DNA of 16,597 nt from an uncultured Eubacteriales bacterium (GTDB taxonomy: Bacteria; Bacillota; Clostridia; Peptostreptococcales; Anaerovoracaceae), in the NCBI GenBank assembly GCA_902803185.1, contig CADCOV010000181.1, forward strand, positions 1-16,597. The letters run 5' to 3'. Below are positions 1 to 7,640 of the stretch, piece after piece (the first letter of the stretch is position 1; each line of letters starts with the position of its first letter). Position numbers and translations under genes: made by a program. Below the pieces are notes generated by a model. It was given only the letters and a program-made list of their open reading frames with translations, ran no database searches and was not told the DNA's origin.

Positions 1-451
1 CCACGGTCTTGCCGATCTTCTCGCGCTCGGCCATGGGCACCGTGCTCATGCCGTCGATGTAGTCCTCCACCTTCAGGATCGTCTCCTCGTCCATCTTCTC
101 GCCGTTGTTGTTGACCAGCTTGATGCCGTTGTCGTAGAACGGGTTGTGGCTGGCGGAGATCATGATGCCGCAGTCAAACTTGTCGGTGCGGGTGATGTAG
201 GAGACGCTTGGGGTAGTCGTCACGTGCATGATGTAGGCGTCCGCGCCGGAGGCCACGATGCCGGTGACCAGCGCCGCCTCGAACATGTAGGAGGACCTGC
301 GGGTGTCCTTGCCGATCAGGATCTTGGACTTCCGGTTCAGGCGGGCGCCGTAGTACCAGCCCAGGAAGCGGCCGATCTTGACCGCGTGCTCGTAGTTCAG
401 TGTTTCGTTGGCTTCCCCGCGGAAGCCGTCAGTGCCAAAGTATTTTCCCAT
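1..451 (-). CDS. glmM: Phosphoglucosamine mutase GlmM, N-terminal 150 residues (cut by window edge)
   Basis: GlmM converts glucosamine-6-phosphate to glucosamine-1-phosphate in the cytoplasm, the second step toward UDP-GlcNAc for peptidoglycan. The visible part opens with GKYFGTDGFRGEAN, the typical GlmM N-terminus, and carries the active-site loop ISASHNP at residues 99-104. The second serine of that loop (S101) is the expected phospho-acceptor, and NPFYDNGIKL follows as usual for GlmM. The ATG at 449-451 has a GGAGGA ribosome binding site just upstream. The gene lies 26 bases downstream of yvcK on the same strand with no terminator between, so the two are very probably co-transcribed. The metal-binding and sugar-binding domains lie beyond the window. 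A generic phosphomannomutase is possible, but the N-terminus fits GlmM better. Confidence 0.93.
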   Translation of the reverse strand, partial: MGKYFGTDGFRGEANETLNYEHAVKIGRFLGWYYGARLNRKSKILIGKDTRRSSYMFEAALVTGIVASGADAYIMHVTTTPSVSYITRTDKFDCGIMISASHNPFYDNGIKLVNNNGEKMDEETILKVEDYIDGMSTVPMAEREKIGKTV

Positions 452-477
452 ACCTCTTATTCCTCCGAAAGAATGGT

Positions 478-1440
478 TTATCGGTCACCTTCCCGGTCCA
501 TCAGGAACGAGAAGATCATATAGGCTGTCTTCAGGGCGTTGTGGCGGATCAGTCCGTCCTCGATGCGGAAGATGTCTCCCGGGATCACCTCGGTCTCCAT
601 GGCCCTGAGCCGCTCCTCGTCGATGGTGACGATCTCCTTGCCCTCCTGCTCCAGATACCTGGCCCGGATCTCCGGGTCGATCTGGGAGTCGTTGGCCACC
701 ACGTAGTCCACCGTCCGGCTCTTCAGGTACCGGTTGATGACCTCCACGTGGCTGGAGACCCGCGGATCGTCCGTCTCTCCCGGCTGGGTCACCAGGTTGC
801 AGACGTACATGATCGGCGCGTCGGACCAGGCGATGGCCGCCCTGACGTCACCGGACAGCAGGTGCGGGATGATGCTGGTGTACAGGCTGCCAGGGCTGAA
901 GATCAAAAGATCCGCCTCCGCGATCTTCTCCAGGATCTCCTGGTTGATCTTGAACTCGTGGTCGTACTTAAGGCGGTCGATATGCCGGACGTTCTGGCTG
1001 ATCTCCTCCTCGCCGAAGAAGCTCTTCTTCCGCCGTCCCTTGGCCAGGCCCACCAGGTCCACCCTCTCTTCCGTCAAAGGCAGCACCGTGCCCTTGATCT
1101 GCAGGAGCCGGCTCATGTAGCGGGTCGCCTCCGTCAGGTTCCCCTTCAGGTCGATCAAAGCCGCCAGCAGGATGTTCCGGATCGGATGGTTCTCCAGGGA
1201 GCCCTGGGAGAAGCGGTAGCGCAGGAGATCCAGGAGATCGTCGTCCGCGTTGGCCATGGAGAGCAGGACCTTGCCCACGTCTCCCACCGCCGGGATATTC
1301 AGTTCTTCCTTGAGGGCTCCGGTGCTGCTGCCGTTATCGCTGACGGCGATCACCGTCGTCACGTCGATTGGGAACAGCTTGAGCCCGGACAGCAGCCAGG
1401 AAAGCCCTGTGCCGCCGCCGAAAACAACGACCTTATGCAT
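478..1440 (-). CDS. yvcK: YvcK/GlmR family (CofD-like) regulator of cell-wall precursor supply
   Basis: This 320-residue protein belongs to the YvcK/CofD-like Rossmann family. In B. subtilis and Listeria the homologue (GlmR) binds UDP-sugars and directs carbon into UDP-GlcNAc synthesis by stimulating GlmS. The nucleotide-binding loop GGGTGLS is at residues 8-14, followed by SDNGSSTG at 34-41 and GDVGKVLLSMA at 53-63. The last two diverge from the common DDGGSSG and GDIRNVL forms, so ligand details may differ. LLIFSPGSLYTSIIPHLL later in the chain is also typical of the family. The ATG at 1438-1440 follows an AAGGAG site (1446-1451) and a promoter that starts within the preceding terminator. 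It is the first gene of a unit with glmM. In B. subtilis the gene sits between rapZ and whiA, neither of which is present here. Confidence 0.95.
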   Translation of the reverse strand: MHKVVVFGGGTGLSWLLSGLKLFPIDVTTVIAVSDNGSSTGALKEELNIPAVGDVGKVLLSMANADDDLLDLLRYRFSQGSLENHPIRNILLAALIDLKGNLTEATRYMSRLLQIKGTVLPLTEERVDLVGLAKGRRKKSFFGEEEISQNVRHIDRLKYDHEFKINQEILEKIAEADLLIFSPGSLYTSIIPHLLSGDVRAAIAWSDAPIMYVCNLVTQPGETDDPRVSSHVEVINRYLKSRTVDYVVANDSQIDPEIRARYLEQEGKEIVTIDEERLRAMETEVIPGDIFRIEDGLIRHNALKTAYMIFSFLMDREGDR

Positions 1441-1445
1441 AAAAA

Positions 1446-1451
1446 CTCCTT
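1446..1451 (-). promoter_or_regulatory. Ribosome binding site of yvcK
   Basis: Minus-strand AAGGAG lies five bases before the yvcK ATG and fixes that start. With the predicted transcription start near 1460, the leader would be only about 20 bases long. Confidence 0.75.
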
Positions 1452-1466
1452 GTCCTTAACCTCTTA

Positions 1467-1495
1467 ATTATACAAAAAAAAGAAGCAGAAGTCCA
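1467..1495 (-). promoter_or_regulatory. Sigma-A-type promoter for yvcK-glmM
   Basis: On the minus strand a perfect -10 box TATAAT (1467-1472) sits 17 bases downstream of TGGACT (1490-1495), which matches the -35 consensus at four of six positions. The -35 lies inside the hairpin of the upstream gene's terminator and the spacer contains its T-tract, so terminator and promoter share DNA. Transcription would begin near 1460. Confidence 0.6.
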
Positions 1496-1515
1496 CCGGT
1501 GCGGCAGACTTCTGC
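1474..1515 (-). terminator. Intrinsic terminator of the SpoU-pheST-to-TPR operon
   Basis: A perfect 9-bp stem (1485-1493 pairing with 1507-1515) encloses a 13-base loop that contains the small palindrome CACCGGTG. Eight T residues (1474-1481) follow on the minus strand after a short TTC. It lies 35 bases past the TPR gene stop codon and closes that unit. Confidence 0.88.
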
Positions 1516-1549
1516 AAGTATACACATACCATTAAATGTAAAAGATTGG

Positions 1550-2605
1550 CTACTGCCAGCTCTTGTCCTTCTCCGCCCGGTACTCCTCGGCGTTGCGCTC
1601 GACGATCCCGATCTTGGTGCGGTACTTCTCCGCCCTGCGCTCGTCGCCCAGAGAGGTGTAGATATCCACCAGCTCCTTCATCGCGTCGATGTTGCTCGGG
1701 GAGTAGTGCAGCACCTCCAGGAAAGCGTGCTCGGCCTCCTCCACGTCGCCCACGCTCTCGTAAGCGGTGCCCAGGTAGAACCACATCGGCCACCAGGTGT
1801 TGAACCGCTCGTCGGTGGTGTAAGGCAGGAGCTCGTCGATGCCCGCCTGGAACTTGCCGGAGAGGATCTTGTTGTAGGCGGCCTCGATCTTGATCGGCTC
1901 CTCCAGCTTCTCCTTCCACTCCAGGACCTCTTCCCGCATCTTCTGCTTCTCGTCCCCCTCCGCGCCCTCGTCGTCCGCGGTGAGCTTCAGGAACTCATCC
2001 CAGGTGAGGCCCGCCTTGAGGTAGAGCCCCAGGTTCAGGTAGGCGTAGCCCAGGAAATAGAAGCCCATGTCGAACTCCGGCGCCGCCAGGGTCAGCTTCT
2101 CGAAGGCCTCCAGGGCCTCTGCCTTGTAGCGGCCCACGTACTCCTCGCCCTCGCCGATCTCGTAGCTGTCCTTGCAGGCCCGGCCGTAGCAGTACAGGGC
2201 GTCCACGTTCTCCGGATCCAGCAGCAAAGCCGCCCGGAAGCAGATGCAGGCGTAATCGAAGTCGCTCTTCGCCGCCCCGTCCACGCCGTCGGCGATCAAA
2301 GCCCTGGCGAAGTCCTTGCCGAAGGAGCGGTTGATGAAGGCGATGTAGTTGTCCCGGAACTTGAAGTTCAGGTCGCAGCCGATGATCATCGCCATGCTGC
2401 GGGCGATCTTGACGTTGGTGAGCCCGGTGATCTCCGTCTTGCGGATCGGCACCGGCACGCCGGTCAGCACGTCCGCCATCCCCGTCCGCTTGAGATAGGC
2501 GTCCGACAGCTCGTCGAAGATATACTGGTCGGTGTGGGGTCTCAGATACTCGCCGATCCGGTCGGTGTAGGTCTTCGGTTCGGCGTTGTTTGGTACATCA
2601 GTCAT
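1550..2605 (-). CDS. TPR-repeat protein of unknown function
   Basis: This 351-residue protein has no signal peptide or membrane segment and is probably cytoplasmic. TPR-like helical pairs can be read at about residues 115-149 (CFRAALLLDPENVDALYCYG), 160-206 (AFEKLTLAAPEFDMGFYFLG) and 268-336 (LGTAYESVGDVEEAEHAFLE). Between them lies a charged, probably coiled segment at about 210-240. The N-terminal 110 residues show no motif I recognise. Such proteins are usually interaction scaffolds, and no enzymatic residues are evident. The ATG at 2603-2605 has GGAG about eight bases upstream. It is the last gene of the operon, 27 bases after the radical SAM gene and just before a terminator. Its partner is unknown. 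Acidic composition and normal codon use argue for a real gene. Confidence 0.82.
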   Translation of the reverse strand: MTDVPNNAEPKTYTDRIGEYLRPHTDQYIFDELSDAYLKRTGMADVLTGVPVPIRKTEITGLTNVKIARSMAMIIGCDLNFKFRDNYIAFINRSFGKDFARALIADGVDGAAKSDFDYACICFRAALLLDPENVDALYCYGRACKDSYEIGEGEEYVGRYKAEALEAFEKLTLAAPEFDMGFYFLGYAYLNLGLYLKAGLTWDEFLKLTADDEGAEGDEKQKMREEVLEWKEKLEEPIKIEAAYNKILSGKFQAGIDELLPYTTDERFNTWWPMWFYLGTAYESVGDVEEAEHAFLEVLHYSPSNIDAMKELVDIYTSLGDERRAEKYRTKIGIVERNAEEYRAEKDKSWQ

Positions 2606-2632
2606 AGGTATTCTCCATCGTACGGCCCGGCG

Positions 2633-3511
2633 CTAGAGCATCCGGAACCGTTCATCTTTCAATAATCTGCGGTCTCCCATGGCGCGGGTGAGCTGGGCCA
2701 GCATCCGGTCTTTGTCCGCCGGCAGGTCGCCCCGCAGGGAAACGTAATTGGAGGCGTGGTTGCTGCGGAAGACGCATGGCCGCTCCGCCGGCAGGTCCAC
2801 GTGCTCCAGGAGCAGGTGGGTCTCCTCCACGACCTCCTCCGCCGACAGCAGGGTGAACCGGCCCTCCCGGATCTCCTGAAGGATCGGCGCCTGCTCGTCC
2901 AGCATCAGGGTGAGGAGCCCCACGTAGGAAGCCCCCATCTCGCTGATCATGGTGCCGGTCTCCACGGCGTGCTCCTGCCAGTGCTCCTTGCCGCCCAGGC
3001 CGGAGATGAAGGTGACGGAGGTCCGCATGCCGGCTGCCTCCGCCTTCCGCACCGCCTCGATCAGCTGGGCGCGGGTCTCTCCTTTGTTCACCCTGGTGAG
3101 GACCAGGTCCGAGCCGGACTCCGCCCCGATGTAGCAGATGGTCATGCCGGCGGCGACCAGGGTCTTGAGCTCCTCATCGGTCTTCCGGAGGATGTCGGTG
3201 CCCCGGGCGTAGACCCCCACCCTATCGCATTCCGGGAAGAGGGTCCGGATCTTCGTGAGGATCCGCAGGAGCTTGTCCGTCTTGAGGCAGAGGGCGTCCC
3301 CGTCGCAGAGGAAGATGCGGTCCACCCTGCGGTAGTACCGCCTCGCCTCCTCGAGGTCCTCGAACACCTCCTGCTCCGGGCGGACCCGGAAGCGCTTGGC
3401 TTTGAACATGCTGCAGAAGGTGCACTTGTTGTGGGAACAGCCGATGGTCACCTGCACCAGCAGGCTGTAGGCCTCGCTGGGCGGGCGGTAGATGTCGCCT
3501 TCGTAGCGCAT
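2633..3511 (-). CDS. Radical SAM protein with CX4CX2C cluster motif, substrate unknown
   Basis: This 292-residue protein has a radical SAM core. The presumed iron-sulfur cysteines C25, C30 and C33 lie in GCSHNKCTFCSMFK, with four residues between the first two instead of the usual three. A GGE-like segment FLCDGDAL (67-74) and GAESGSD (129-135) fit the SAM-binding barrel, and SVTFISGLGGKE (165-176) fits a later strand. There is no extra cysteine-rich SPASM domain and no B12-binding domain. The N-terminus EGDIYRPPSEAYS resembles a family I recall from other clostridia, but the reaction is not known to me. It starts three bases after the argS stop, with a weak AGGA site inside the end of argS, so translation is probably coupled. 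The alternative ATG at 3518-3520 runs straight into a stop. Confidence 0.9.
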   Translation of the reverse strand: MRYEGDIYRPPSEAYSLLVQVTIGCSHNKCTFCSMFKAKRFRVRPEQEVFEDLEEARRYYRRVDRIFLCDGDALCLKTDKLLRILTKIRTLFPECDRVGVYARGTDILRKTDEELKTLVAAGMTICYIGAESGSDLVLTRVNKGETRAQLIEAVRKAEAAGMRTSVTFISGLGGKEHWQEHAVETGTMISEMGASYVGLLTLMLDEQAPILQEIREGRFTLLSAEEVVEETHLLLEHVDLPAERPCVFRSNHASNYVSLRGDLPADKDRMLAQLTRAMGDRRLLKDERFRML

Positions 3512-3514
3512 GGG

Positions 3515-5239
3515 TCACATCCTGTCAGGGGCGTGGACGCCCAGCAGCGCCAGACCGTTGGCGATGGCGGTCTTGGCCGCGATGACCAGGGCCAGCTTGG
3601 CGGTCTTCTCCTCCTCGTCCTCCACGATGATGTGCTCGTCGTGGTAGAATTTGTTGAAGCTCTGGGCGATGTCGATGATCTGCCTGGTGACCAGGGACGG
3701 CTCCAGCCGTTCGCCGGCCTGGACCACCGCCTCCGGGAAGGCGTAGAGTTCCTTGACCAGGTCGTAGGCCGCGTCGCTGGCGACCTTGCTGAAGTCCAGG
3801 CCCGCCAGGTTCTCCGCGGAGGCCTTGGCCACCGCCTCGTCGCCGGCCTTCCTCAGGACGCTGGCGCAGCGGGCGTGGGTGTACTGCACGTACGGACCGG
3901 TCTCACCGTCGAAGTTCAGGACCTGCTCCCACTTGAAGGTGTAGTCCTTGATCCGGTTGTTGGAGAGCTCGTTGAAGATCACGGCGCCGATGCCCACCTC
4001 TCTGGCGATGCGGTCCACGTCGCCGGCCTCCGGGTTCTTCTCCATGATGATCTCTTTGGTCTTCTCCACGGCGCCGTTCAGCACGTCCTCCAGGAAGACG
4101 ACACGGCCGTGGCGGGTGGACATGGTCCCCTCCTCCAGGCGCACCAGGCCGAACGGGACGTGGACGCAGCCGTCCGCCCAGTCGTAGCCCATCTTCTCGA
4201 TGATCTTGAAGAGCTGCTGGAAGTGCAGGGTCTGCTGGGAAGCGACCACGTAGATGTTCTTATAGAAGTCGTAGGTCTCCTTGCGGTAGACCGCCGCCGC
4301 GATGTCTCTGGTGATGTACAGGGAGCTGCCGTCGGACTTCTTGATCAAAGCCACGCCCAGGCCTTCGTCCTCCAGGTCCACCACCATGGCGCCCTGGGAC
4401 TCCTTCATCAGGCCCTTGTCCTCCAGCTCCTGCTCGATCCTGGGCATCTTGTCGGAGTAGAAGCTCTCGCCGTTGTAGGAGTCGAACTCGATCTCCAGCA
4501 TGTCGTAGACCCGCTTGAACTCCTTGAGGGACTCTTCGCGGAACCACTGCCACAGCTCCACCTCTTCCTTCTCGCCGGCCTCCAGGCGGGCAAAGATGGC
4601 CCTGGCCTCGTCGTCCAGCTCCGGATGGGTCTCCACCTCCACGTGGAATTTGGTGTAGTAGCTCAGCAGCGTTTTGATTGGCTCCCGGATCACGTCCTCC
4701 TTGTTGCCCCAGTGGCGGTAGGCGCAGATCATCTTGCCGAACTGGGTGCCGTAGTCGCCCAGGTGGTTGATGCGGAAGACGTCGTAGCCCAGCGCCTTAA
4801 AGATCAGGTGCAGGGAGTTGCCGATGACGGTGCTGCGGATGTGGCCGATGTGGAACGGCTTGGCGATGTTCGGGGAGCTGTACTCCACGATGACCTTCCT
4901 GCCGCCGCCCACGTTGGTCTTGCCGAAGTCAGCGCCCTCCTTCAGGATCTCCGTCACCGTGTCCCGGATCATCTCCTCCCTGGAGATGAACATGTTCACG
5001 TAGGCGTTCACCTGCTCCACCTTGGAGAAGAGCGGCGCGTCCTTGATGGCCTCGGCGATGCCCGCCGCGATCATCGGCGGCGCCTTGCGGAGCACCTTCG
5101 CCAGCCGGAAGCACGGGAAGGCGTAGTCTCCCATTTTCGTGTCCTGCGGGACCTCGATGATATCCTCGATCTCCTGGGCCGTCAGTTCCGGAACGGCGCC
5201 GGCGATCAGCCCAGCGATTTCTTTTTTAAAGTCGATCAT
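3515..5239 (-). CDS. argS: Arginyl-tRNA synthetase
   Basis: ArgS charges tRNA-Arg with arginine in the cytoplasm. The 574-residue protein has the N-terminal additional domain (about 1-110), the class I signature SSPNIAKPFHIGH with HIGH at 130-133, and RINHLGDYGTQFGK at 157-169. The second class I motif appears as MSTRHG (373-378), the degenerate KMSKS form usual in bacterial ArgS. The C-terminal helical anticodon-binding domain ends in LLGVHAPDRM, the standard family ending. Full length is normal. The ATG at 5237-5239 follows AAGGAAGGG, and the gene begins 16 bases after mutS2 in the same operon. No T-box leader can fit in that gap, so any arginine-responsive control must act elsewhere. Confidence 0.98.
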   Translation of the reverse strand: MIDFKKEIAGLIAGAVPELTAQEIEDIIEVPQDTKMGDYAFPCFRLAKVLRKAPPMIAAGIAEAIKDAPLFSKVEQVNAYVNMFISREEMIRDTVTEILKEGADFGKTNVGGGRKVIVEYSSPNIAKPFHIGHIRSTVIGNSLHLIFKALGYDVFRINHLGDYGTQFGKMICAYRHWGNKEDVIREPIKTLLSYYTKFHVEVETHPELDDEARAIFARLEAGEKEEVELWQWFREESLKEFKRVYDMLEIEFDSYNGESFYSDKMPRIEQELEDKGLMKESQGAMVVDLEDEGLGVALIKKSDGSSLYITRDIAAAVYRKETYDFYKNIYVVASQQTLHFQQLFKIIEKMGYDWADGCVHVPFGLVRLEEGTMSTRHGRVVFLEDVLNGAVEKTKEIIMEKNPEAGDVDRIAREVGIGAVIFNELSNNRIKDYTFKWEQVLNFDGETGPYVQYTHARCASVLRKAGDEAVAKASAENLAGLDFSKVASDAAYDLVKELYAFPEAVVQAGERLEPSLVTRQIIDIAQSFNKFYHDEHIIVEDEEEKTAKLALVIAAKTAIANGLALLGVHAPDRM

Positions 5240-5255
5240 GTTTCCCTTCCTTACT

Positions 5256-7640
5256 TCAATTCTTCTTCATCTTCACGATCGTGACGCCCTCGCCGCCTTC
5301 GTTGTAGGCGCCGCGGCTGAAGCTCGCCACGTACTTATTCTTTCTCAGCATCTGCCGGATCCCGTTCTTCAGGATGCCCTCGCCCCGTCCGTGTATGATG
5401 GTCACAGTCTCCAGGCCGGCAATGTAAACGTCGTCCAAATACTTCTCTACATCCATCAGCGCATCGTCTAAATTCTCGCCCTGGACGTTGATGCTGGCGG
5501 ACACGGCCGCAGTCTTCGCCTTGTACAGGCTGCCGTAGCGGCTGCTCTTCGCAGGCTCCTTCCGCTCCTTGCCCTCGCCGATCAGCATGAGGTCCTCGAG
5601 GTTCACGTTCACCTTGATGGCGCCCACGGCCACGGTGACCTGGCTGCGGTCGTCCGGCAGGGTGAGCACCGAGCCGTTCTGGCCCAGGGTCAAAACCTTG
5701 ACCCGGTCGCCGACCTTGAGGTCAGCCGCAGAGACCGGTGCGCTGTTCACCTGCTTCACCACCCGCTCCGCGTATTTTTCCTCCGCCTCCCGGAGCTTCT
5801 GCCGGGACTTCTCGAACCGCTTGCGCCGCTCGGTGGACGGCATGTTCTTCTCGAGATCCCTGAGCTCCTTCTGCAGGACGCGGCTGGTCTCCTTGGCGTC
5901 CCGGAGGATGTCCCGGGCTTCCTCCCGGGCTTTGGCGATGACCTTGTCGCTCTTCTCCGACAGGGCCCGCTCCTTCTTCTCGATCTCCTCGAGCTTCCGC
6001 TTCGCCTCCGCCAGCGCCGCCGCGGCTTCGTCCCGCTCGTCGGCCGCCCGCTTACGATCCTCCTCGATGGAGCTGATCACGTTCTCGAACTCCATGTCGC
6101 CCCGCTCGATCAGCTCCGAAGCCCGGTCGATGACCGACGGCTCCAGCCCCAGCTTCCGGCTGATCTCGAAGGCGTTGGATTTGCCCGGGACCCCGATCAA
6201 AAGCCGGTAGGTCGGCGAGAGGGTATCCACGTCGAATTCCATCGCCGCGTTCTCCACGCTGTCCGTGGACAGCGCGTATTTCTTCAGTTCGTTGTAGTGG
6301 GTGGTGGCCATGGTCACCGCGCCGCCGTCGTAGAGCCGCTCCAGAATGGAGATGGCCAGCGCCGCGCCCTCCGTCGGGTCCGTGCCCGCCCCCAGCTCAT
6401 CCACCAGCACCAGGCTGCGGTAGTCCGCCTTGTCGATGATCCCCACGATGTTCTTCATGTGGGAGGAGAAGGTGGACAGGCTTTGTTCGATGCTCTGCTC
6501 GTCGCCGATGTCGGCGAAGATCTCCTTGAACACCGGCAGGGTGCTCTCGGAAGAAGCCGGGATGTGGAGGCCGCTCTGGGCCATCAAAGCCAGGAGCCCC
6601 GTGGTCTTGAGGGACACCGTCTTGCCGCCGGTGTTCGGTCCGGTGATGATGAGGGTCCTGAAGTCGCCGCCCAGCCGGACGTCGATCGGCACCACCTTCT
6701 CCGGGTCGATCAGCGGATGCCGGGCGCTCCTCAGGTACAGCGCGCCGTCCTCGCCGGTGACCACCGGCTCCTCGCCCTTCATCTTCCGGGAGAGGCGGCC
6801 CTTGGCCATCAGGAAGTCCAGCCGCGTCATCAGCTTCTGGTTATAGGTCAGCTCCTTGGCGTGCTCCGCCACCCTCGAGGAGAGCTCCGCGAGGATCCGG
6901 GCGATCTCCGCCTCCTCCTCCAGGGCCAGCTCCCTGAGCCGGTTGTTCATGTCCACGATGGCCTGGGGCTCGATGAACAGGGTCGCCCCCGCCTTGGACT
7001 GGTCGTGGATCATCCCCGGGAACCGGGAGCGGTACTCCTGTTTGACCGGGATCACGTAGCGGCCGTCCCGCATGGTGACGATGGCGTCCTGCAGGTAGGT
7101 CCGGTTCTCCGTGGAATTCACGATCCGGGTCAGACGGTTCCGGATGGACTCGTTCTGCTGGCGGATCTCCCGGCGGATGTCCCTGAGCTTCGGCGAGGCG
7201 TTGTCGTTCATCTCGTCCTCGTTCAGGATGCAGCGGTCGATCTCCTGCTGCAGCCCCGGCACCGTCACGACCAGGTCCGTCAAAGACCGGATCAGCGGCA
7301 GGGCCGGCAGCTCCTCGCTCTTCATGAAGCTGACCACGTCGGCTGCGATCCGAAGGTCCGTGTAGACCTCCAGCAGCTGTTTCATGGTCAGAGATCCTCC
7401 CATGCGGGCGTAGTTCAGGCTCCCGGCGATGTCGTAAATGCCCCCGGTCGGCACCGGTCCTTTACGCACAATAAGGTCAACCGCTTCCGTGGTTGACCTT
7501 AACTCTTCGCCGATCACGCGAGGATCCTCGTAAGGGACCAGCTGCCTGGCCATCTCCCGGGAACCCTCGCAGCCCGCCTCCGCGGCCAGCATGTCGATGA
7601 TCTTAGGATATTCTAATGTTTGAAGTGCCTTTCGGTTCAT
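5256..7640 (-). CDS. mutS2: MutS2 ATPase/Smr-domain protein
   Basis: MutS2 is a dimeric MutS-like ATPase. In other bacteria it suppresses homologous recombination, and in B. subtilis it also acts on collided ribosomes. This 794-residue copy has the clamp and lever region (about 1-310), Walker A GPNTGGKT (334-341), Walker B LVLVDELGAGTDP (410-422) and the switch histidine in MATTHYNEL. A long charged coiled coil spans about 515-620, with a KOW-like linker around VGDRVKVLTLGQNGSV. The C-terminal Smr domain covers about 715-794. Its LDLRG-like motif reads INVQG and its HGKGTG-like motif reads HGRGEG, so nuclease activity is uncertain. The start overlaps the zapA stop by four bases (ATGA). A perfect 11-bp inverted repeat lies within codons 47-57. 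Confidence 0.97.
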   Translation of the reverse strand: MNRKALQTLEYPKIIDMLAAEAGCEGSREMARQLVPYEDPRVIGEELRSTTEAVDLIVRKGPVPTGGIYDIAGSLNYARMGGSLTMKQLLEVYTDLRIAADVVSFMKSEELPALPLIRSLTDLVVTVPGLQQEIDRCILNEDEMNDNASPKLRDIRREIRQQNESIRNRLTRIVNSTENRTYLQDAIVTMRDGRYVIPVKQEYRSRFPGMIHDQSKAGATLFIEPQAIVDMNNRLRELALEEEAEIARILAELSSRVAEHAKELTYNQKLMTRLDFLMAKGRLSRKMKGEEPVVTGEDGALYLRSARHPLIDPEKVVPIDVRLGGDFRTLIITGPNTGGKTVSLKTTGLLALMAQSGLHIPASSESTLPVFKEIFADIGDEQSIEQSLSTFSSHMKNIVGIIDKADYRSLVLVDELGAGTDPTEGAALAISILERLYDGGAVTMATTHYNELKKYALSTDSVENAAMEFDVDTLSPTYRLLIGVPGKSNAFEISRKLGLEPSVIDRASELIERGDMEFENVISSIEEDRKRAADERDEAAAALAEAKRKLEEIEKKERALSEKSDKVIAKAREEARDILRDAKETSRVLQKELRDLEKNMPSTERRKRFEKSRQKLREAEEKYAERVVKQVNSAPVSAADLKVGDRVKVLTLGQNGSVLTLPDDRSQVTVAVGAIKVNVNLEDLMLIGEGKERKEPAKSSRYGSLYKAKTAAVSASINVQGENLDDALMDVEKYLDDVYIAGLETVTIIHGRGEGILKNGIRQMLRKNKYVASFSRGAYNEGGEGVTIVKMKKN
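7472..7501 (-). repeat. Perfect 11-bp inverted repeat inside mutS2
   Basis: TAAGGTCAACC (7472-7482) is exactly complementary to GGTTGACCTTA (7491-7501), with an 8-base loop. It falls in codons 47-57 of mutS2, where the codons TTA, TCA and ATT are unusually AT-rich for this window. It is not followed by a T-tract, so it is not a normal terminator. Confidence 0.9.

Noticed and set aside
2756..5284. 842-codon plus-strand open frame
   Set aside because: It is codon-aligned and antisense to argS and the radical SAM gene. Its low-complexity, His/Asp/Val/Leu-rich product resembles no family, and the opposite strand encodes clear proteins.
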